56,826 bases of DNA, from positions 1 to 56,826 of the forward strand of contig WOYX01000033.1 of the NCBI GenBank assembly GCA_011620595.1, read 5' to 3'. Under the pieces are notes generated by a model. The model had not been told where the DNA came from. It saw nothing but the letters and a program-made list of their open reading frames with translations, and did not search any database. The position numbers and the translations under genes are program-made. This DNA is from Bacteroidales bacterium (lineage in GTDB: Bacteria > Bacteroidota > Bacteroidia > Bacteroidales > VadinHA17). Of the stretch, positions 17,116 to 25,139 are shown one piece after another; position 1 is the first letter of the stretch; each line of letters begins with the position of its first letter.

Positions 17116-18450
17116 ATGAAAAAGGTAACCCTTTTAGCTCTGGCATCAATATTTGTTGTTACCGGGTGTTCCTCCTACGAGTCTGGTGAGCTGACAGGCG
17201 TCCAGGGAAGGAAGAAATTCTACGAGCCGGAACCGTTTGAGATGGCCTTCATCCCTGCCGGTTCCTTCACACAGGGCCCAAGTGATCAGGATCCGCTTCG
17301 CGCCATGAACAGCCTCTCCAAGACTGTTACCGTTGAGGCCTTCTGGATGGACCAGACCGAGATCACCAACAACAAGTACCGGCAGTTTACCTACTGGGTG
17401 CGTGACTCCATCCTGAGAACCAGGCTGGGCGAGGAAGGCATCGAGGGCTATGAGTTCTTCCGCACCGATGATGATGGCAATATCCTTGAACCCTATGTCC
17501 TTAACTGGGAAGAGAAGATAGACTATGATGATGAGAATGTACTTGCGGTACTCGAGACCATGTACTATCCTCCTGAAGAACGTTTCAACGCCAACAAGCA
17601 GATAGACACACGGTTGCTGAACTACTCATACTTCTGGGTCGACTACAGGCAGGCAGCCAGGGCGAAGTACAACTACAAGGATCAGAAATACGAAGGGCAG
17701 GTCACCGACCTTGAGGGCAATACCACCGATGTGGTTAACCGCTCGTCGTTCATCATGCACCATAATGTAAATATCTACCCTGATACGCTGGCATGGATAC
17801 GTGATTTCACCTACTCATTCAATGAGCCGTGGGCCACACTTTACTTCTGGCACCCCGGTTATGACGACTACCCCGTAGTGGGAGTATCGTGGGTGCAGGC
17901 ACGCGCGTTCAGCGTCTGGCGTACCAACTTCATGAATGATCATCTGCGCAAGCAGGGCATTGCCGACGTCCATAACTACCGTCTCCCGCTTGAGACCGAA
18001 TGGGAATATGCAGCACGCGGCGGTCTTGACCTCTCGATGTACCCGTGGGGCGGACCCTATACCCGCAACTATGAGGGCTGCTTCCTGGCCAACTTCAAGC
18101 CACTGCGCGGTAACTATATTGACGACGGTGCCGTATATACAATAAAGGTGGCATCGTTTGAACCAAATGAGTACGGACTGTTTGACATGTCGGGCAACGT
18201 AGCCGAGTGGACCTCGTGCGCATACCACCCCTCGTCATACGTCTTCACCCACGACCTTAACCCTGATTATGAATACAATGCACGTCCCGAGGATCCCCCG
18301 GTGCTGAAGCGCAAAGTCATCAGGGGCGGCTCATGGAAGGATATCGCATACTTCATGCAGACATCTACCAGGGATTATGAATACCAGGACTCAACCAAGT
18401 CATTTGTCGGGTTCCGTAACGTAAGAACATATATTGGAGTCAACAATTAA
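17116..18450 (+). CDS. gldK: Type IX secretion system lipoprotein GldK/PorK
   Basis: 444 residues from ATG 17116. The signal peptide ends in a lipobox (VVTGC, Cys18), so the protein is an outer-membrane lipoprotein. The body is a formylglycine-generating-enzyme/sulfatase-modifying fold: MAFIPAGSFTQGPSDQD, FWMDQTEITNNKYRQF, PVVGVSWVQARAF, RLPLETEWEYAARGG, GLFDMSGNVAEWTS and VIRGGSWKD. In the T9SS, GldK and GldN form the periplasmic ring under the outer membrane. The frame extends upstream to 16993, but only the start at 17116 gives a signal peptide. First gene of the gldKLMN operon. Confidence 0.96.
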   Translation: MKKVTLLALASIFVVTGCSSYESGELTGVQGRKKFYEPEPFEMAFIPAGSFTQGPSDQDPLRAMNSLSKTVTVEAFWMDQTEITNNKYRQFTYWVRDSILRTRLGEEGIEGYEFFRTDDDGNILEPYVLNWEEKIDYDDENVLAVLETMYYPPEERFNANKQIDTRLLNYSYFWVDYRQAARAKYNYKDQKYEGQVTDLEGNTTDVVNRSSFIMHHNVNIYPDTLAWIRDFTYSFNEPWATLYFWHPGYDDYPVVGVSWVQARAFSVWRTNFMNDHLRKQGIADVHNYRLPLETEWEYAARGGLDLSMYPWGGPYTRNYEGCFLANFKPLRGNYIDDGAVYTIKVASFEPNEYGLFDMSGNVAEWTSCAYHPSSYVFTHDLNPDYEYNARPEDPPVLKRKVIRGGSWKDIAYFMQTSTRDYEYQDSTKSFVGFRNVRTYIGVNN

Positions 18451-18486
18451 TACTGTTAATACTGTTTAACCTTAATTACTACTATA

Positions 18487-19341
18487 ATGGGCCTTTCAGA
18501 AATTGTTCACACAAGTAAGTGGAAATCATTCATGGCCAAACTTTATGGCTGGGGAGCCTCAGTCGTAATAATCGGCGCTCTTTTCAAGATACAGCACTAT
18601 CCTATGGCAGGATTATTCCTCTCTTTAGGTCTGATAACAGAGGCAATCATCTTCTTCTTCTCGGCCTTTGAGCCTCTCAAGGAGGAGCCTGACTGGAAAC
18701 TGGTATATCCCCAGCTTGATCCGAACTACTCAGGCGAAGAGATCGGTTTCGCTGCTGTCGGCGGCGGTGGCGGCGGTTACGGCGGCGGAGCAGGACTGTC
18801 ACAGTTTGACAAGATGCTTTCCAATGCCGGCATCACCCCCGAGGTGTTTGACAGGCTGAGTCAGGGGCTTAAGAAGCTCAACGACACAACAAACAACCTC
18901 AACTCCATGGGTGACCTGGCTGTTACCACCAATGAGTACGCCAGCACCATCAGGAAAGCAAACGAGTCGCTGAAGAACCTCTCTGATTCCGCAACACAGA
19001 CTGCCAGGTCAATGGCTGAATCAGGCAATGTCTACCAGGCTATAGGTGAATCATCGAAAACCATAGAGAACGGAGGCAAAGCCTACAATGAAAAGCTGGA
19101 GTCCCTGAACAAGAACCTCTCGGCTCTCAACGCTGCCTATGAATTGCAGCTGCGCAGCGCCAATGACCACGTCAAAAGCACAGAGGTTATCTACAAGGGT
19201 ATTGAAAGCCTGATGCAGGACCTCTCCGGCTCAGCCGATGACACAAAGAAATACCGTGATCAGGTCGCCAAACTCAATGAAAACCTCAGCTCACTCAACA
19301 ATGTCTACGGCAACATGCTTGCAGCCATGAACGTGAAGTAA
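18487..19341 (+). CDS. gldL: Type IX secretion system motor protein GldL/PorL
   Basis: 284 residues. Two transmembrane helices near the N-terminus (about 22-38 and 42-62: VVIIGALFKIQHYPMAGLFLSLGLITEAIIFFF) with the charged Glu of the second helix (TEAIIFFFSAFEP) conserved. A glycine-rich linker (GGGGGGYGGGAG, about residue 95) leads to a long helical, coiled-coil-like cytoplasmic domain. GldL is the stator that uses the proton gradient to drive rotation of GldM. It lies between gldK and gldM with short gaps of 36 and 48 bp. Confidence 0.96.
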   Translation: MGLSEIVHTSKWKSFMAKLYGWGASVVIIGALFKIQHYPMAGLFLSLGLITEAIIFFFSAFEPLKEEPDWKLVYPQLDPNYSGEEIGFAAVGGGGGGYGGGAGLSQFDKMLSNAGITPEVFDRLSQGLKKLNDTTNNLNSMGDLAVTTNEYASTIRKANESLKNLSDSATQTARSMAESGNVYQAIGESSKTIENGGKAYNEKLESLNKNLSALNAAYELQLRSANDHVKSTEVIYKGIESLMQDLSGSADDTKKYRDQVAKLNENLSSLNNVYGNMLAAMNVK

Positions 19342-19389
19342 CAATGACGGTCTCAACAATATTTCAGATAACATCTAAATTATTTACCA

Positions 19390-21033
19390 ATGTCTAAGGG
19401 AAAAGAGACACCGCGGCAAAAGATGATAGGTATGATGTACCTCATCCTTACTGCCATGCTTGCTCTTAACGTTTCAAAAGAGGCCGTTGAAGCTTTCAAG
19501 AAGGTAGACCTGAGTCTGACGAAAACAACGGCCAACTATATCAAGAAGAATGACATCACCTATGCCACTTTTGATGCTGCCGCGGCTGAGAACCCGGAGA
19601 AGGCCGGACCGTGGAAAACAAAGGCCTATGACGTTAAGGCACGTGCCGATGAACTCTTTAACTATATCCATGATCTGAAGATTGAGATCATCACCAAGGC
19701 TGAAGGTCCCGAATCAGAGGCTCTTCTCCCCGACAACCGGATTGATATCACCAAGGTCAAGAAGATTGATGAAAACAACATCCCTTCAGAAGTTCTGGTA
19801 GGAGCAAACCAGGATGGCAAGGGCAATGACCTCAAGGCACTGATTGAAGATTACAGGCAGTTCCTCGTTGAGACCCTTGAAGGCAAGGATATAGGAGCAG
19901 AACAGTCCATCCTTGATATTCTCAATACAGATGACCCCGTCAACCTTGAGGGCACCGGCACCGAAAACTGGGTGACAGCTCAGTTCCAGACATTGCCGCT
20001 GGTGGCCGTCATAACCATCCTTTCCAAAATGCAGGTCGACGTAAGAAACGCCGAGACCGATGTCCTTAACTTTCTCTACACACAGATCGACGCCGGCTCT
20101 TTCAAGTTCAATTACATCATACCTACGGTCACTACCAACACCTCATACGTGATGCAGGGTAATGAATACGAGGCAAAAGTATTCGTAGCTGCAACCGATA
20201 CCACCCAGGATCTCGAGATCTTCGTTGGTCCCTACACCACCACAACCAATGCTGACGGATCTCTCACATATGAGCCCTCAAGCCAGTCCACCAAGCTACC
20301 CATTGATGAATCAGGCAGGGGTATCTACAGGGTTAGGGCAGGCTCCGTGGGTGAGAAGTCGTGGGGCGGTGTAATCAGGATGAAGGCTCCTGACGGCAGC
20401 ATCCGCACATACAAATTTGATCAGAAATACTCCGTGGGCATGCCCAACGTGGTTGTCTCCCCCACTGCTATGAATGTGCTCTACCAGGGCATCCAGAACC
20501 CGCTTGACATATCTGTCCCGGGTGTCGGATCAGACAAGCTGACCGTACGCATGACCAACGGCGATATCAGGAGGGGCAAATACAAGGACTACCGCGGTGA
20601 ATATGTGGCCCAGCCCCGTACCGTGGGACAAAACGCACAGATCATCGTGTCAGCCAATATTGACGGCAAGGTGCAGTCGTTCCCCCCTGTCGAATTCAGG
20701 GTGAGAAGACTTCCCGACCCCGAGGCAAGGTTCGCCAACATGAAGGAGGGCAATGTCCTCAGGAGTGTCGCTGCAGCCCAGCAGGTGGTCACCGCCGTAC
20801 TTGAGAACTTTGAATTCGACCTTACCTATACGGTCACCGGTTTTACAGTATCAGTGAATGACAAGGGCTTTGAGATCACGGCAGAGTCAAACAGCAACAG
20901 GCTCACCAACAAGCAGAAGGAACTTATTGGCAACCTCCGCGCCGGCCAGAAGCTTATCATAGAGAAGATAAAGGCAGTCGGGCCCGACGGCAGAACCAGG
21001 GATCTAAACCCTATAATTCTTAAGATTAACTAA
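19390..21033 (+). CDS. gldM: Type IX secretion system protein GldM/PorM
   Basis: 547 residues. Starts MSKGKETPRQKMIGMMYLILTAMLALNVSKEAVEAF: a single inner-membrane helix at about 12-30 that packs with GldL, then a large periplasmic part made of four domains (helical D1, then Ig-like D2-D4). GldM is the rotor shaft spanning the periplasm to the GldKN ring. The length and the C-terminal GPDGRTRDLNPIILKIN match the family. gldN follows three bases after the stop. Confidence 0.96.
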   Translation: MSKGKETPRQKMIGMMYLILTAMLALNVSKEAVEAFKKVDLSLTKTTANYIKKNDITYATFDAAAAENPEKAGPWKTKAYDVKARADELFNYIHDLKIEIITKAEGPESEALLPDNRIDITKVKKIDENNIPSEVLVGANQDGKGNDLKALIEDYRQFLVETLEGKDIGAEQSILDILNTDDPVNLEGTGTENWVTAQFQTLPLVAVITILSKMQVDVRNAETDVLNFLYTQIDAGSFKFNYIIPTVTTNTSYVMQGNEYEAKVFVAATDTTQDLEIFVGPYTTTTNADGSLTYEPSSQSTKLPIDESGRGIYRVRAGSVGEKSWGGVIRMKAPDGSIRTYKFDQKYSVGMPNVVVSPTAMNVLYQGIQNPLDISVPGVGSDKLTVRMTNGDIRRGKYKDYRGEYVAQPRTVGQNAQIIVSANIDGKVQSFPPVEFRVRRLPDPEARFANMKEGNVLRSVAAAQQVVTAVLENFEFDLTYTVTGFTVSVNDKGFEITAESNSNRLTNKQKELIGNLRAGQKLIIEKIKAVGPDGRTRDLNPIILKIN

Positions 21034-21036
21034 AAG

Positions 21037-21906
21037 ATGAAGATACAAACCATGAAAAAGAGCATTCTGGCAGGCCTCGCAGGCCTCCTGTTCTGCACGG
21101 CCTCAATGGCACAGTCGTTCGGCGACATCTATGAGAAGCAGATTCCCCAGAACGAGAAGATCAGCTACACATACCTAGGCGAGTCCGACGTGATATGGTC
21201 CAAGAGACTGTACCGTATAGTTGACCTGAGGGAGAAGATGAACCTGAATCTCTACTATCCGTCACTCAGGTATGACGCTGAAAATAATCGTTTCACCTCG
21301 GAGATGTCTGACGGCAGGATGAATTTTTCGGGTATCCTCCTCAATGAGATCCTTTCGGGCAGGGTGCAGGCCACCGACGGTGACGCCATGACCATACCCA
21401 CCACCTATAACGATATTGCAGCCAAGATGAACCGCGATACCATGACCATCGCTATCGTTGATGCCTTCGGCAATGAGCGTGACTCCACCGTTACCAACAT
21501 GGAGAATCCGGCCGACATCAAACAGCTGATGCTGCTCGAGGAGTGGTTCTTTGACAAAAAACATTCGCGCCTTGATGTACGGATCATTGGCATATGCCCG
21601 ATATATATGGGATATGACCAGATCACATCACGGCTGGTGAAGAGACGCCTTTTCTGGATCAGGTATGAGGATGTCAGGCAGGCGCTGGCAACACACGAGG
21701 CCTTCAACAGCTTCAACGATGCGCAGAGGATATCCTTTGAGGACCTTCTGCTGCAGCGCAGGTTCAATGGTTATATCGTTGCCGAATCAAACGTATACGA
21801 CGACAGGTACATAAACCAGTATAAGATGGGTCCTGCCCAGATCTTCGAAGCCGAACGTATCAAGAACGAGATCTTTAACTTTGAACAGGATCTCTGGGAA
21901 TACTAG
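21037..21906 (+). CDS. gldN: Type IX secretion system protein GldN/PorN
   Basis: 289 residues. A signal peptide (MKKSILAGLAGLLFCTASMAQ if the second ATG at 21052 is used) precedes FGDIYEKQ and the GldN core: SDVIWSKRLYRIVDLREKMNLNLYYP, LLEEWFFDKKHSRLDVRIIGICPI and RRLFWIRYEDVRQALATHEAFN. GldN pairs with lipoprotein GldK in the periplasmic ring. The distal basic/acidic tail is complete (FEQDLWEY). Last gene of the operon, followed at once by a strong terminator. Confidence 0.96.
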   Translation: MKIQTMKKSILAGLAGLLFCTASMAQSFGDIYEKQIPQNEKISYTYLGESDVIWSKRLYRIVDLREKMNLNLYYPSLRYDAENNRFTSEMSDGRMNFSGILLNEILSGRVQATDGDAMTIPTTYNDIAAKMNRDTMTIAIVDAFGNERDSTVTNMENPADIKQLMLLEEWFFDKKHSRLDVRIIGICPIYMGYDQITSRLVKRRLFWIRYEDVRQALATHEAFNSFNDAQRISFEDLLLQRRFNGYIVAESNVYDDRYINQYKMGPAQIFEAERIKNEIFNFEQDLWEY

Positions 21907-21927
21907 GAGGTGAGCGAGTATAAACGG

Positions 21928-21967
21928 AAAGGGTGTCTCAAACCATAAGATGAGACACCCTTTTTAT
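21928..21967 (+). terminator. Intrinsic terminator after gldN
   Basis: A perfect 10-bp stem, GGGTGTCTCA (21931-21940) with TGAGACACCC (21951-21960), a 10-base loop and a following T-tract (TTTTTATTT). Flanking A residues extend the stem. It closes the T9SS operon. Confidence 0.9.
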
Positions 21968-22030
21968 TTCCTGCCCCGGGACTGCCGTCCCGACACTCCC
22001 GACTTCATCGGCACAGAGGCGTGTGCGGGA

Positions 22031-22076
22031 TTGAGTCTCCTCCTGCGTCGAAGACTCAAACTGCCGACTGCCGACT
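22031..22076. repeat. Inverted repeat and GCCGACT duplication between gldN and the guanylyltransferase gene
   Basis: TTGAGTCT (22031-22038) and AGACTCAA (22052-22059) form an 8-bp inverted repeat with no T-tract, which might end transcription of the minus-strand guanylyltransferase gene. GCCGACT is repeated directly at 22063-22069 and 22070-22076. The remaining bases of this 210-bp gap show nothing else recognisable. Confidence 0.4.
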
Positions 22077-22119
22077 GAAGGCTGCTTCCGGCCACGGTAG
22101 CCCTGGCGCAGGTGGCCGA

Positions 22120-23211
22120 CTAGAGATATTCCTCACCCGCCGTCCGGCCGACATCCTCGAGATAGCGCCTGAGATTCTGCTCCTCTTCGCGCGAAACAAT
22201 CAGCAACACATCTCCGCTGTCAATGATGATGTAGTCATCAAGCCCCTGCACCACCGCCAGCTTGCCCTTGGGCAGGCTGATGATGTTTCCCTCAGAATTA
22301 TAGGTCAGGGCCTGGGAGTTCAGAATTGCATTATCGTTCCTGTCGTGCTCCGTATGCATGTAGAGTGAACCCCAGGTGCCAAGGTCGCTCCAGCCGAGAT
22401 CAGTGCAGATGACGTAGACATTGTCAGCCTTCTCCATGATGCCGTAATCCACGGATATGCTGCTGCACTGGGCATAGGCCCTCTTGATGAACTTCTTCTC
22501 AGAGGAGGTGTTGAAGAGCTCCTTCCCGTCGTAAAAACTGTGATAGATATCGGGAAGATGCTTGTTGAAAGCCTCGAGTATGGCACTGGCCTTCCAGATA
22601 AAGATGCCGCTGTTCCAGTAAAAGTCGCCGCTCTCAATAAAAAGCTTTGCCATGGCCAGCTCAGGCTTCTCGGTGAAGGCCTTCACCTTGTGAAGAGAGG
22701 TGTACCCCGCGACAGGCTGATCGAGGTTGGCCTGTATGTACCCGTAACCTGTCTCCGGCCTGTCAGGCTTTATGCCAAGTGTCAGCAGAACCTCATCACC
22801 CGAGGCAAACCTGAAAGCCTCATCCATCACCTTCCTTAACTCATCCTCCTTCTTTATCAGGTGATCCGCAGGGGTGACGGCTATAACTGCATCAGGGTCC
22901 TCCGCCATAATCCTGAAGACGCTGTAAGCAATGCAGGGAGCAGTATTGCGCCTCAAAGGCTCGGCAAGTACGTGGTCACTGGCTATGCCAAGCTGGCTGA
23001 CGACCGTCTCACTGCTCTCCTCATTGGTCACAACATAGATGTTCTCAGCAGGACAAATCTTGCTGAACCGACGGTAGGTCATCTGTATCAGGGTCTCTCC
23101 GGTGCCCAGGATATCAAGAAACTGTTTTGCCTTCTCCTTCCTGCTCAGTGGCCAGAACCGGCTTCCGATACCACCGGCCATGATCAGCAGATAGCGGTTT
23201 TTATCCTTCAT
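22120..23211 (-). CDS. Mannose-1-phosphate guanylyltransferase
   Basis: 363 residues from the ATG at 23211 (a TTG two codons upstream is less likely). Makes GDP-mannose from mannose-1-phosphate and GTP, the precursor of GDP-fucose and of mannose in surface glycans. Motifs: the nucleotide-binding loop LIMAGGIGSRFWPLSR, the KQF that follows, VTPADHLI, FTEKPE, and FYWNSGIFIWKA, ending in the VDYGIMEKADNVYVI and DLGWSDLGTWGSLY segment. The phosphomannose isomerase domain of bifunctional enzymes is absent, as usual in Bacteroidetes. It is a single gene, divergent from the mlaE-like gene. Confidence 0.95.
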   Translation of the reverse strand: MKDKNRYLLIMAGGIGSRFWPLSRKEKAKQFLDILGTGETLIQMTYRRFSKICPAENIYVVTNEESSETVVSQLGIASDHVLAEPLRRNTAPCIAYSVFRIMAEDPDAVIAVTPADHLIKKEDELRKVMDEAFRFASGDEVLLTLGIKPDRPETGYGYIQANLDQPVAGYTSLHKVKAFTEKPELAMAKLFIESGDFYWNSGIFIWKASAILEAFNKHLPDIYHSFYDGKELFNTSSEKKFIKRAYAQCSSISVDYGIMEKADNVYVICTDLGWSDLGTWGSLYMHTEHDRNDNAILNSQALTYNSEGNIISLPKGKLAVVQGLDDYIIIDSGDVLLIVSREEEQNLRRYLEDVGRTAGEEYL

Positions 23212-23230
23212 AAGCAATTGGGTATTATTA

Positions 23231-23238
23231 CAAATATA
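23231..23238 (-). promoter_or_regulatory. Bacteroidetes -7 box (TATATTTG) for the guanylyltransferase gene
   Basis: TATATTTG on the minus strand, 20 bp before the ATG at 23211, matches TAnnTTTG. A TTTC lies 16 bp further upstream, too close for a standard -33 element. Confidence 0.5.
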
Positions 23239-23267
23239 AGAATTCCTGCCGTCAGAAACCTGCCGGG

Positions 23268-23298
23268 TTTCATCTGCAGTGAATTATTGTTAAATTTG
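23268..23298 (+). promoter_or_regulatory. Promoter for the mlaE-mlaF pair (TTTC N19 TAAATTTG)
   Basis: TAAATTTG at 23291-23298 matches the -7 consensus exactly, with TTTC (one mismatch to TTTG) at 23268-23271, 19 bp upstream. The ATG follows 14 bp after the box, so the leader would be very short. Confidence 0.5.
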
Positions 23299-23312
23299 AC
23301 AAAATATTTTTT

Positions 23313-24059
23313 ATGACATTCAGATTTTTATCAGGTTTCGGTGCCTACTGGATGCTGCTTGGAAAAGTCTTTTCCAGGCCTGAGAAACCGGTCATCTACT
23401 ACAGGCAGACAATGAAAGAGCTTGTCAGCCTCGGACTGAGGTCCATAGGTATTGTGATCATCATATCCTTTTTCATGGGAGCGGTCATCACCCTTCAGAC
23501 GGCTTACAACACTGAGAACCCGATCTATCCCACCTATCTGATAGGGCTGGGGGCCAGGGACTCTATCATACTCGAGTTCTCATCCACCATCGTAGCGCTG
23601 ATCCTTGCGGGCAAGGTGGGCTCCAACATCGCCTCCGAGATAGGAACCATGAGGATCACTGAACAGATCGACGCACTCGAGCTCATGGGCGTCAACTCGG
23701 CATCATACATCATACTCCCCAAGGTTGTTGCCACGCTGATCTTCAACCCGTTCCTCACCCTGATCAGCATCATTACCGGCATCGCGGGAGGATGGATAGT
23801 AGGGACAACGGCAGGCGTAATAACCTCGTCGGATTATATATACGGCATACAATATGCCTTCATACCATATTACATCACCTACGCCCTGATCAAGACTCTC
23901 TTCTTCGCATTCATAATAACCACCGTATCATCATACCATGGATACATTGTCGAGGGCGGCTCACTGGAGGTCGGACGCGCCAGCACCAAAGCGGTGGTAT
24001 ACAGCAGCGTCTTCATCCTCCTCGTCAACGTCATCCTGACACAATTGCTGCTCTCATGA
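23313..24059 (+). CDS. mlaE: MlaE-family ABC transporter permease (lipid transport)
   Basis: 248 residues, five or six hydrophobic segments. It matches the MlaE/TrnE family: GLRSIGIVIIISFFMGAVITLQTAYN, LEFSSTIVALILAGKVGSNIASEIGTMRITEQIDALELMGVN, and a C-terminal SYHGYIVEGGSLEVGRASTKAVVYSSVFILLVNVILT. The family moves phospholipids between inner and outer membranes of Gram-negative cells. Its stop overlaps the start of the ATPase gene (ATGA). The usual MCE substrate-binding partner (MlaD) is not found downstream. Confidence 0.93.
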   Translation: MTFRFLSGFGAYWMLLGKVFSRPEKPVIYYRQTMKELVSLGLRSIGIVIIISFFMGAVITLQTAYNTENPIYPTYLIGLGARDSIILEFSSTIVALILAGKVGSNIASEIGTMRITEQIDALELMGVNSASYIILPKVVATLIFNPFLTLISIITGIAGGWIVGTTAGVITSSDYIYGIQYAFIPYYITYALIKTLFFAFIITTVSSYHGYIVEGGSLEVGRASTKAVVYSSVFILLVNVILTQLLLS

Positions 24060-24811
24060 TCAGGGTCGAAAATATTTCCTTGTCGCTGGGCGGACGCGAG
24101 GTACTGAAGGATGTCTCCGCCGTCTTCGAGCCCGGAAAAACCAACCTTATCATCGGCAAGAGCGGCTCCGGCAAGACGGTGTTCCTCAAATGCATTGTCG
24201 GCCTCTTAGAAATAGACAGCGGAGCCATCTGGTACGGTGACGTGCTCTTCAATAAGCTCGACTTCCGCGCCCGCAAGGAGATCAGAAAGGAGATGGGAAT
24301 GCTCTTCCAGGGAAGCGCGCTTTTTGACTCGATGACCGTGGAGGAGAATGTGAGGTTCCCCCTCGACATGTTCACCACCATGAGCTACGACGAGAAGCTT
24401 GAGAGAGTGAACTTCTGCCTGGAACGGGTGAACATTACGGACTCAAACCGCCTGCTGCCCTCAGAACTGTCAGGGGGAATGAAGAAACGCGTGGCAATAG
24501 CCAGGGCGATAGCCATGAAACCGCGCTATCTCTTCTGCGATGAACCCAACTCGGGACTTGACCCTAAAACATCAATAGTGATCGACGAGCTGATCAGGGA
24601 GATTACCCTGGAGCTGAACATGACAACGATAGTCAATACTCACGATATGAACTCCGTGATGGAGAACGGTGAAAAGATAATCTTCATCGAGGAGGGCGAG
24701 AAATGCTGGGAGGGCAACAAGAGCCAGATACTGCAGTCCGACTGCAAACTGCTCAATGAGTTCGTCTTTGCCAATGCCCTGGCCAAACAGCTGAAGGAGT
24801 CCGCCCGCTGA
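24056..24811 (+). CDS. mlaF: MlaF-like ABC transporter ATP-binding protein
   Basis: 251 residues from ATG 24056, overlapping the mlaE stop by 4 bp. Complete ABC ATPase: Walker A IIGKSGSGKT, Q-loop MLFQGSALFD (the GSALFDSMTV wording is typical of Mla/Ttg2A ATPases), signature LSGGMKKRVAIARAIA, Walker B YLFCDEPNSGLDP, and switch His in TIVNTHDM. It energises the MlaE permease. The 3' end abuts a truncated minus-strand gene at 24812, where mlaD would be expected. A longer upstream frame from 23792 is only an overlap with mlaE. Confidence 0.94.
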   Translation: MIRVENISLSLGGREVLKDVSAVFEPGKTNLIIGKSGSGKTVFLKCIVGLLEIDSGAIWYGDVLFNKLDFRARKEIRKEMGMLFQGSALFDSMTVEENVRFPLDMFTTMSYDEKLERVNFCLERVNITDSNRLLPSELSGGMKKRVAIARAIAMKPRYLFCDEPNSGLDPKTSIVIDELIREITLELNMTTIVNTHDMNSVMENGEKIIFIEEGEKCWEGNKSQILQSDCKLLNEFVFANALAKQLKESAR

Positions 24812-25139
24812 CCGCCAGGCCGAAGAGCTGCACCGCTGCCTGCGGCTCCAGGGAGTTCTTGTCCCCCAGCCCCGCCAGGAAGCTGTCAAGATCCTCGCCC
24901 GGCTGAAGGATGGTAAAGGTTGAGTCGGATATCACCCCTCCGGAGAAGAGGTCTGAGAAACTCAGGAAGTTATTGTCGAGCCGGAACGATATATCAGATA
25001 TCCCCGGCAAACCGACATAAGTTCTGCCCGAGGACTGGAAGGCAGGATTAAGGCTTGTTCTCTGCGGCAGGTTCATGAAGTATAGGACATTGCTTGTCTG
25101 TGCCCATTCAGGTTTCATGAGGGAAGGGTTTTGGTTCAT
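24753..25139 (-). pseudogene. Remnant of a DUF5723-like outer-membrane protein gene
   Basis: 128 codons remain. Residues of about 14-100 (QTSNVLYFMNLPQRTSLNPAF, YVGLPGISDISFRLDNNFLSFSDL, GLGDKNSLEP) look like the N-terminal part of a DUF5723-type Bacteroidetes outer-membrane protein, which is normally about 400-550 residues. The signal peptide that should precede AQTSN is missing (replaced by a polar MNQNPSLMKPEW), and the rest of the barrel is lost: after VQLFGLAVSG the frame runs antisense into the end of mlaF and stops. The ATG overlaps the stop of the upstream 915-residue gene (ATGA). I interpret it as truncated at both ends, not functional. Assignment is by remembered motif pattern. Confidence 0.6.

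Noticed and set aside
23792-24055. N-terminal extension of the MlaF ATPase
   Set aside because: It overlaps mlaE in another frame; the ATG at 24056 gives a normal ABC start and the usual ATGA overlap.
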